Part shown: in pieces, positions 56,681 to 64,000 of the stretch | How the letters are laid out: each line of letters starts with the position of its first letter | Numbering within the stretch: position 1 is the stretch's first letter | Origin: Porodaedalea pini | Taxonomy: Eukaryota > Basidiomycota > Agaricomycetes > Hymenochaetales > Hymenochaetaceae | DNA: 64,000 nt | Assembly: GCA_002794775.1 (NCBI GenBank) | Contig: NBAY01000105.1 | Location: forward strand, 33,670-97,669 | Direction: 5' to 3' | Made by a program: the position numbers and the translations under genes | Notes under the pieces: model-generated | Databases searched by the model: none | Told to the model about the DNA's origin: nothing | Seen by the model: only the letters and a program-made list of their open reading frames with translations

Positions 56681-58471
56681 CATTTACATCTTCTACTCTG
56701 GATTAAAGGCTCACCAAGTCTTAGAGAAATTAGAGACAGAATGACAGAACAGTCTGAGTTTCAGAAAGAACTTATTGCATATCTTGAGTCATGTCATACA
56801 GGTGATTTCTTAACAGGCACAAAAGATGAGACAATAGAGACTGTTCAGCAAGCTTCTCAAGATACTTTCTATTGTGATCCTACTCAAGTTTTACCTGAGC
56901 CTGTACCTCAAAACTGCAATGAGAATTGTCAAGTCTGTTCTGCTTGTACTCAGAATTCAAATTGGTGGGATAAATTTAAGTATATGGTTGATGATATTTT
57001 ATTAAAATCAAATACTCATAGATGCAGGAGAGGAAAGTGTATTGATAATGATAAACACAAGACATGTAAAGCTCGTTTTCCAAGAGAGCTCAGTGAAGAA
57101 ACTAAAGCTGATTTAAATACTGGTGCAGTAAAATTCAAGAAGACTGAGCCATGGATTAATACTTTTACACCTATATTGTCATATCTTCTGCGCTGTAATC
57201 ATGATGTCACCTGTCTTCAATCAAGCACAGCAGTTAAAGCAATTACATGTTATGTGACTGATTATATTACTAAGCCCTCACTTAAAAGTCATACAATATT
57301 TGATGTAGTAAAGGGTGTGTTTGAGAGACAAAGAGAGTATATTCAAGGTGATGCTAACTCTGCAGAGAAAGGAAGAAAAATCATTACTCAGATGGTCAAC
57401 TCAATATCTGCAAATCTTGAAATAGGTGCTCCTATGGCTTCTCACTATCTTCTTGGAAATCCAGATCATTATACAAGTCATAAATTTGTTACTTTTTACT
57501 GGCGTCCTTATGTTGCATTTACAAAGTCCTTTTTTGAAGCTGAGTCCCATGTACCTAAAGATCCAGATTCTATAGAGAATCCTGACAATGAAAATGTAAG
57601 TCTTATAAGAAGAGGTGATGTAATTCATGGATATTCTTACATTGCAGACTATATCTGTAGACCACCTATTTATAATAATATTTCTTTGTATGACTGGATT
57701 AGACTTGCTCACAAAGCTAAGTTACAAAAGTCAAGTCAAATCAAACCAAATCAAAGCTTTATAAGTAATGTATCTATTATGGACATCAATGAAGACCTTT
57801 CAAATGATGAGCTTGGAGATTATGAAGTTGATGATGATCAATATGATAGGCATTTTTCTAGAACTGCATCTACTATTTCTGGTCAACCAGATGAAGCTGA
57901 TGATGAACTTGATATACTTGATAAAGAAGAGGATGAGCCTGCAACAACAAGAACTGCATCAATTCACAAGTTTACAGATGATCATCCACAGTATACTTCT
58001 CATGGTGTCAGTCTATCTAATGAGAAAGATGCACTAGTACCTAATTTTATAGGAGGTATCCCAAGACCAGATAAAGGAGACAGAGAATACTATTGTGCAA
58101 CTATGCTTACTTTATTTAAACCCTGGAGACAAGCTTCTGATCTCAAAGATTATAATTCAACTTGGGATGATACCTTTGAGAATTATTCTTTCTCAGATGC
58201 TTACAAGAAGATTATCTATAACTTCAATGTCAAGCATGAGTGTCAAGATGCAAGAGATGATTATAGTCTCCAAAGAAAGCTTGATAATATGGAATCAACT
58301 CCTGTATGGGACAATGAAGGTGCTTTGGAAGAGCTTGATTTACAGGATCATATAGATGAAATCATCAATAATAAAGACCTTGAAAATCCTAGTAGTACTG
58401 ACTTCTTTTATGAAGATTCAATAAATCTTGTTTCATCATTCAGAGCAAATATCTTACAGCCATTTTCATAA
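56681..58471 (+). pseudogene. Helitron Rep-like protein, C-terminal half, no helicase
   Basis: Continues from the second His of the HUH motif (HLLLWIKGSPSLREIRDRMT) through CQVCSACTQNSNWWDKFKYM, the Cys/His cluster THRCRRGKCIDNDKHKTCKA, and the tyrosine motif ITCYVTDYITKP, whose two Tyr residues are the likely nicking nucleophiles. A conserved tail (SHKFVTFYWRPYVAFTKSFF, IHGYSYIADYICRPPIYNN) and an acidic region ending FRANILQPFS follow. In autonomous fungal Helitrons the protein continues into a Pif1-like helicase with a P-loop; none is present before the stop at 58471. Likely 3'-truncated. Confidence 0.87.
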
Positions 58472-59131
58472 GTCCTGCGACACGTGCATTTCACGTGAAG
58501 TGAGCCGCGTCTGAGCCAAAACGTCGAAAAATAGAATAAATGTTGATTTTCTCTGTAAATTCTGCGCAGTACCTGCTCATTAAGTACTCAAAAAATAGGC
58601 ATGGTTCTCAGGAGCAGAAATATGTAAAATAGGGAGCAATACATTGACTGTGTAGGTGGGTGGAGATCAAACAAGTGCAGCCAGTCTGTTCTCTCATACA
58701 TTTCCACTGAGATTCAAAAATTATGGCTCCCCTACATCTACCTATAAAATTCTTTCCCATGACTGTAAATTAAGTATATGACTATACCAACAGCTCCTGC
58801 AAGTCTGAAGCCAATCCATGCAGTATTCATGGTGCAGCAGCAAGATTTGTGTTCCACTTTGAGCTCTTTCCACCTTCCTCTTCTCACAACAGGTCTTGCA
58901 GCACGGGCGAGAAGACCGCTAAGATTATGATTCTTTTTGTGTAATTATCGGACACATAAAAGCCATCTTCCCTGCAAGTTTCCTGTCCATTCGCTTTGTG
59001 CTTCGACTGCTACGCTCAAATTTCTGTGCATACTACCAACACCTGTGAGCACGTGAGCACGTGTTAGCCAAGCCACCGCCATGCAAACACGAAAGCCAAC
59101 ACTCTACTTCCTCCTCCTCTCAGGTCGTTCC
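58472..59131. other. Upstream region of DDE_3 gene B
   Basis: No gene supported. It has loose similarity to 20.3-20.7 kb upstream of gene A (CTCATTAAGTACTCAAAAAA near 58577). Contains CACGTG-type words near 58482-58500 and 59050. Confidence 0.45.
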
Positions 59132-60315
59132 ATGATGGTTTCAGGCAAGGCACTCTCAGATGATGCAAGACACATCATATTCAGACTGTATCAGTCACGA
59201 CTCTTCACCGTGCATGACCTGGCCAGGGTAATAGATATCCATCGAGCAACAATCCACCGAACTGTTGCTCAACACGAGCGCATGGGGCATTTACGACAGG
59301 AGGGCACGAGGACCGGAAGACCAAGGTTGCTTGATTATGTGGATACACAGGTGAGTGCATTTTTTGAATTGTAATGACTCGCTGCAGCTAACTGAACTAT
59401 AGTATCTCTTGAGCATGATAGAGCATCGCAAGGACCAGTACTTAGACGAGGTGAGGGAGGAGCTGGAAAGGGTAACAGGCAAGAAGGTTTCGGACACTAC
59501 AGTATGGAGGTCTCTGCGCCGGGCTGGGTTCACTCTGAAGACGGTGCGGTGATGCTTATGGCTTCGCATCAGCAAACTTACTCTGCTCAAGATATCGAAA
59601 AGGGCACTTGAACGCAGCGAGTCCGCTCGGCTCCGGTACACATTGAGAATGGGATCTCAATATGAGGCAGAACAGCTCGTCTTTGTCGACGAGAGCGCAT
59701 GCGACCAACGTACCTTCTTGAGGAAGAAAGCATGGGCTTTGCAGGGTTATCAGGCATGTCAGAAAGTGATCTTTACACGGGGAAAAAGGTGCAATGCTTA
59801 CCTTTATGACTGCAGATCTGACTGCTTGCCTCTTCTAGGTATTCGATCTTGCCCGCAATCACTTTGACTGGCATGCTTGACTGTACAATACTGGAAGGAT
59901 CCTTCAATGCCACCTCCTTCTCCGCATTTATCAGGGATCTCTTGGACCACATGCAACCTTGGCCGGCCCAAAACTCTGTCGTGGTGATGGACAACTGCAC
60001 AATCCACAAGTCACTGGAAATCCGCGAACTCATTGAGTCAAGGTCCGTCTATTTTGACCTGTCGTGCTGCGACGCAGGGCTCTTACTGATCTGACTCCGC
60101 ACAGGGGCATGAAGCTGGAATTTCTCCCCGCGTATTCTCCGGACTTCAACCCGATCGAGCTGGCATTCTCTCTGCTGAAATCTCGACTTCGTTGGGTCAA
60201 ATTCAGTGATGAGGAAACGGACGCTTCAGTATTCACGAAGCTTTACGGTGAAACCATGTCTATCAGTGCTGCGGACTGTCGTGCTTTCTATCATCATTGC
60301 GGTTATCTCTGTTAG
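59132..60315 (+). CDS. Tc1/mariner-superfamily (DDE_3) transposase gene B
   Basis: Paralogue of the gene at 21321-22559. Exon 1 from ATG 59132 (MMVSGKALSDDARHIIFRLY) has a helix-turn-helix (ARVIDIHRATIHRTVAQHER) and TGRPRLLDYVDTQ. Exons continue YLLSMIEHRKDQYLDEVREE, KLTLLKISKRALERSESARL, the catalytic QLVFVDESACD, VVVMDNCTIHKS and YSPDFNPIELAFSLLKSRL, ending CRAFYHHCGYLC at 60315. Introns near 59351-59402, 59550-59574, 59789-59839 and 60043-60103 are GT-AG and in phase. An earlier ATG at 59081 exists but a CAG acceptor-like site precedes 59124. The catalytic triad is intact and no stop was found; terminal repeats not identified. Confidence 0.85.
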
Positions 60316-60411
60316 TGTCGGGTTTCTTCATCGAGTGGATACAGGCTTCCTTGTCACTGTCTCAACTGGTCCAACAATGTAATATATTCTGTCTATATGA
60401 TGTACGCATAA

Positions 60412-61475
60412 CTACTGTTCCTTGATGTGAGAAACATCCTCCTGCACATATCGAATGATACGATTGAGTAACCCAATGCTTGCCTCCACTTGAGCATCAA
60501 TAACCATCTTCTCGAGCCTTCCAAATTCTAAGTAAGCCAAGTCATCCAAGCGTTTAACATCATTGGCCTCGAAAACAGGTAGCAGAGACCTGTATTGGTA
60601 GTCATCGCGGCCTCTCTCCATGTCATCGTGCAATGATTCAATCCAATTCCGAACAGAAGGGTAATCGCGTGGCCTGCGCTCAGCTATCACCCGGTTATGC
60701 ATTTCATAGTGCTGGGCAATGACCGGCTGGTTGAAAGGTTGCATTGGCACTACAGTTGCCACTGTTCCGGCTGTCACAGGAGCACTGTTGGGGAGGGATG
60801 TTGTAGGCCCAGTTGCTATGTCAGAGCCGGTTCCTGCGCTGGCATTGTCAGCTGCTTTCCACTGCTTGTCCAATACTTTCAGTTGCCCCGGTACTTCGTC
60901 CACTTTGACTCCGGGAGTATTCTTATACTGGACAAAGTATGCTTTTAGTCCGGTGAGATTGTGCCTTGTCAATGGACTCACAATCAGTTTTGCATGTTCA
61001 ACAAGATGTTTGTTGGAATACATAAGATGGTCTTTTGACCCTCTTATTTTACCACAGAGCCTGCCGTCGTGTTTATCGCATTTGAACGCTGCTGCAATTT
61101 GCGCCATAATCCGTTCGAGTGCAGCATCGTAAGCTTCCTTAGCGCCGGTGACCCCTGAAGGAGTCGCATTCGTTCTAGTTGCACTTTGCTGTTTATTGCT
61201 GTTCCCATTGTTCCCGCGTGTATTCTTCACTGCATGTCAGGAACCACTTTATACATCAAATACTATAGACGAACCTGATTACTGAGATTCCGAATGACAA
61301 TTCCGGGGTTTTCGTTACCTCGTTTCTTCTTCTTTTCAGCTGCTTGATGCCTGTGAACTCGTTTGAACAGTGCGTCCAACTGGTCTTGTGTATCCAAATA
61401 TTCTGGTTTGAGCTTTGTCCCAGACTTCACAGACCAGCAAGCTGTGTAACCAAGTTGGTCGAATGTAGAACGGCC
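60412..61475 (-). CDS. CDxH family protein, copy B, 5'-truncated
   Basis: Two minus-strand exons: 61275 to about 61475 (LGYTACWSVKSGTKLKPEYL, DTQDQLDALFKRVHRHQAAE, GNENPGIVIRNLSNQ) and 60412-61229 (KNTRGNNGNSNKQQSATRT onward). They align with the gene at 24824-26354, sharing PEYLDxQxxLD, I-I-R-(D/N)-L, the intron after it, FKCDKHDGRLCGKIRGSKDH (FTCDEHGGKLCA there) and NTPGVKVDEVPGQLKVLD. Copy B has an additional C-terminal part (YPSVRNWIESLHDDMERGRD, FGRLEKMVIDAQVEASIGLL). Cys/His spacing in CDxHxGxLC could bind metal, but that is a guess. The 5' end is lost at the 273-bp tandem repeats. It lies tail-to-tail with DDE_3 gene B. Confidence 0.62.
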
Positions 61476-61481
61476 CCGGGT

Positions 61482-62027
61482 GCACTTCAGGCTACCCCTA
61501 AAAGTAGACCTATTAGGCTAATTCTTACACACAGATAATTAGCCTATTAGGGGTCAGGTTTGGGTGTACCCAATTTCCTGGGTGCACCCAGTGGGTGTGA
61601 GCTGGGTATACCCAATTGTAATTACTGTGGGAAAATTGGGCCTACCCAGTTTCTAGGGCACTCCCAACTGGGCCTCCCCAATGTTCCTAGGTGGGCATGC
61701 CCAATTTTCTGGGTGTGCCCATATGGGCATGCCCAATTTTTTGGGTGTACCCAGGCACTTCAGGCTACCCCTAAAAGTAGACCTATTAGGCTAATTCTTA
61801 CACACAGATAATTAGCCTATTAGGGGTCAGGTTTGGGCGTGCCCAATTTCCTGGGTGTGCCCAGTGGGTGTGAGCTGGGTATACCCAATTGTTATTACTG
61901 TGGGAAAATTGGGCCTACCCAGCTTCTAGGGCACTCCCAACTGGGCCTCCCCAATGTTCCTAGGTGGGCATGCCCAATTTTCTGGGTGTGCCCATATGGG
62001 CATGCCCAATTTTTTGGGTGTACCCAG
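61482..62027. repeat. Tandem duplication of a 273-bp unit
   Basis: Two units (61482-61754 and 61755-62027), each starting GCACTTCAGGCTACCCCTAA, differing at only a few positions. Each unit contains a perfect 15-bp hairpin stem (CCTATTAGGCTAATT at 61509-61523 with its complement at 61537-61551) and many TGGG-N-CCCA half-palindromes such as GGGCATGCCC. The same words build the array at 63.2-63.8 kb. Open frames across it are compositional. Confidence 0.93.
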
Positions 62028-62049
62028 GTGGGTATGCCCTGGGAGTACC

Positions 62050-63200
62050 CAGATATGTCACTGTCACTGACTGTCTGGGGACTTTGGGGCACACCCAGAA
62101 AATCATCCCTCCCTCCCCTTTTATTTTTTTATTTTCTTCTTCAGCTGTATACTTCTAATGGCTTCATAGATGCATATATAAATATAGGTTACATGCTGAA
62201 TGTGCATCTGCTATTTTAAGTTCTGTATATAGCTTGTAGACATTATAAAGAATGAAAGTCAATTATATTGACATCTGAGCTTGCTATTGCAGACTACCCA
62301 TTGTCAAGTGCAAATAGCAAGTTGTTTGATTAAGCTTTGAGCTCAGTTTTGAATGTATCTTGACCTCAATCAAGCTCAAATTTTATTTATTTAATTTGGG
62401 ACTTCATTCTACTTCAAAGTTCAAATCTCAATTCTATTGCTAGACTTTTCTTCTCTCTTAGGTCATAACAATCAAGCTAGAACCTCATGGTTGATTCTTG
62501 AGCTCTACATTCATTCTCAAATTGAGCAGCTTCTGTAAGCCTGCCAGAGCATTTTTACCACATCTAACTTAACATCAACTGGCTGGACATCATGTCATGA
62601 CTCTGAGGTACTGAGCTGCTGATATTCTAAGATGCACAAACTCCAGAAGGCCACCATACAGCCATACCATGACTGCACTGAGTCTGAGCCTGAAACTTGG
62701 TGGCAGTGTAGCCTCTGGACATTTAGAGCATAGCACATTATATTCTATTTATATTCTTTTCATATTCCCTTCACTCCCCAACCCATCCAAAGCTAATATG
62801 AACTCATTCAAAGCTCATATGCACTTGCACTGAGCCAAGTGATCCTTTGGCAGACATATACCAAAGATTTACACATTCTGAGAGTAATTCTCAACAGATT
62901 CCTTTCAGACTGGTGCTGTATAGTTCATATTATATAATCTTTTCTGATGCCTTTGTTGCCTCAGTCTCTCTGACAGCAACAAATATTGTTTTGTCCTGTC
63001 TGTCTTGTGGGCTCAAGTGTTGGCACTATCTAGGTGCCTTCTATATAGGATCAATTTATTACTGCAAAGAGAAATAAGATTAGATACTACTGAGATGAAA
63101 AGGAGAGCCTGACTGAGAGAGCCTAGATGTCTTAGGTATATACAAAGATTTGGAAGTGTCCAGTTGGATGTGCCTAAAACATTTGAGAGTGTCTAGCTAG
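62050..63200. other. AT-rich intergenic region, nothing recognised
   Basis: No gene, repeat or element that I can support. Composition is markedly more AT-rich than the left half of the window. Confidence 0.5.
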
Positions 63201-63224
63201 GTATTCCCAGATACATTGGGTATG

Positions 63225-63755
63225 CCCAGTTGGGCTCTCCTAATTATTTGGGCACACCCAGTTGGGCACTCCCAACCATCTGGGTATGCCCAGTTGGGCA
63301 CTCCCAATTATTTGGGTATGCCCAGTTGGGCACTCCCAATTATTTGGGTATGCCCAGTTGGGCACTCCCAATTATTTGGGTACACCCAGTTGGGCACTCC
63401 CAACCATCTGGGTATGCCCAGTTGGGCACTCCCAATTATTTGGGTACACCCAGTTGGGCACTCCCAACCATCTGGGTATGCCCAGTTGGGCACTCCCAAT
63501 TATTTGGGTACACCCAGTTGGGCACTCCCAACCATCTGGGTATGCCCAGTTGGGCACTCCCAATTATTTGGGTACACCCAGTTGGGCACTCCCAACCATC
63601 TGGGTATGCCCAGTTGGGCACTCCTAACCATCTGGGTATGCCCAGTTGGGCACTCCCAACCATCTGGGTATGCCCAGTTGGGCACTCCCAACCATCTGGG
63701 TACACCCAGTTGGGCACTCCCAACTCCAACCATCTGGGTACGCCCAGTTGGGTGT
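63225..63755. repeat. 32-bp minisatellite with 64-bp higher-order period
   Basis: About 16 units built on GGGCACTCCCAA plus GGGTATGCCCAGTT or GGGTACACCCAGTT. From about 63362 to 63600 two unit types alternate (AATTATTT-TACACCC and AACCATCT-TATGCCC), giving a 64-bp period. Outer units are more uniform. Each unit has short GGGNNNNCCC palindromes. Overlapping open frames in several phases are a by-product of the repeat. Confidence 0.95.
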
Positions 63756-63769
63756 GCCTAGCTACTTAT

Positions 63770-64000
63770 TATCTTTTTTAATTCCTGCCTAAGATTTTTT
63801 TTTCTTTTTCTGAGAAGTAAAAACTGTTATGTCATGAAAATCAAATCAGTCTAGAATAGAAGTCTTGAATATTCTATGGAGAATTTCTCAATCATTTTAT
63901 TCTAGGCTCTGAATCTTAGCTGCCTTGCTCTGAAGACCAATCAACACACTGCAAGCCACTGCAGGTCAGATGACAATGTTGTTTGATGTGAAAGCAAAAG
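63770..64000. other. Right window edge, nothing recognised
   Basis: AT-rich sequence with a T-rich run; no feature supported. Confidence 0.5.

Larger units (their letters stand above)
48195..58471 (+). mobile_element. Helitron-derived locus split by copia 2, 3'-truncated
   Basis: Two halves of one Rep-like gene (to 50677 and from 56681) flank the copia element. With one target duplication removed, the reading frame is continuous. The gene stops at 58471 without the Pif1-type helicase domain of autonomous Helitrons, and the upstream region of DDE_3 gene B begins immediately. No Helitron ends (5' TC, 3' CTRR hairpin) were identified. Confidence 0.8.

Noticed and set aside
44551..58471. Helitron-mediated capture of the Prp8/RPB1 pieces
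   Set aside because: The captured pieces lie upstream of, and antisense to, the Helitron gene, and no Helitron termini enclosing them were found. It remains possible but unsupported.
63225..63755. CRISPR-like array
   Set aside because: Repeats are directly adjacent without unique spacers, no cas genes are present, and the genome is eukaryotic.
63216..63781. Overlapping frames of about 180 residues with repeated GHSQ/GYAQLGTPN words
   Set aside because: A 32-bp repeat without stop codons opens several frames at once; no start context or homology supports a protein.

Overview
The window looks like a transposon-rich stretch of a filamentous basidiomycete genome, most likely an Agaricomycete. 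This is inferred from many short GT-AG introns of about 45-65 bp, Agaricomycete-style Helitron, Ty1/copia and Ty3/gypsy proteins, spliced Tc1/mariner-type (DDE_3) transposase genes, and eukaryotic housekeeping fragments (RNA polymerase II RPB1, splicing factor Prp8). I see no bacterial features, rRNA or tRNA gene.

Region 1-15.9 kb. A Ty3/gypsy gag and its LTR lie at the left edge (minus strand). They are followed by a large imperfect inverted duplication with arms of about 2.26-6.45 kb (+) and 10.47-14.33 kb (-). Each arm carries the same chimera in one transcription direction: BTB-gene remnant, serine-rich linker, internal piece of RPB1, CAP-Gly protein. A 180-bp terminal-inverted-repeat element sits at the inner end of each arm. 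Between the arms lie a 5'-truncated zinc-cluster-like protein gene (+) and a truncated gypsy integrase (-).

Region 15.9-28 kb. Several multi-exon genes of unknown function occur here: an acidic protein, two coiled-coil proteins, an AT-hook protein with a CDxH-type motif, and a coiled-coil gene with a distinctive C-terminal domain. An apparently intact DDE_3 transposase gene is among them.

Region 28-38 kb. A nearly pristine copia element (28040-33985, target duplication ACTAC) is followed by two more members of the coiled-coil family on the minus strand and by a long microsatellite.

Region 38-48 kb. There is a pogo-like MITE, a coherent six- or seven-exon hypothetical gene cut at its 5' end by a third copy of the 180-bp element, and a third copy of the serine-rich/RPB1 chimera. 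In this copy the chimera is fused upstream to a large, intron-retaining, internally deleted Prp8 pseudogene.

Region 48-64 kb. A Helitron Rep-like gene is split at its HUH motif by a second copia element (50678-56680, target duplication CATTT). The Helitron gene ends before any Pif1 helicase. A second DDE_3 transposase gene, a second CDxH-family gene, a 273-bp tandem duplication and a 32-bp minisatellite follow.

Taken together, this is a mosaic in which housekeeping-gene pieces have been joined, duplicated and inverted at DNA level, with a small inverted-repeat element repeatedly at or next to the breakpoints. Nested young retrotransposons and recurrent CGA-to-TGA nonsense changes overlie it. 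The accessory coiled-coil and CDxH gene families are the least explained component.
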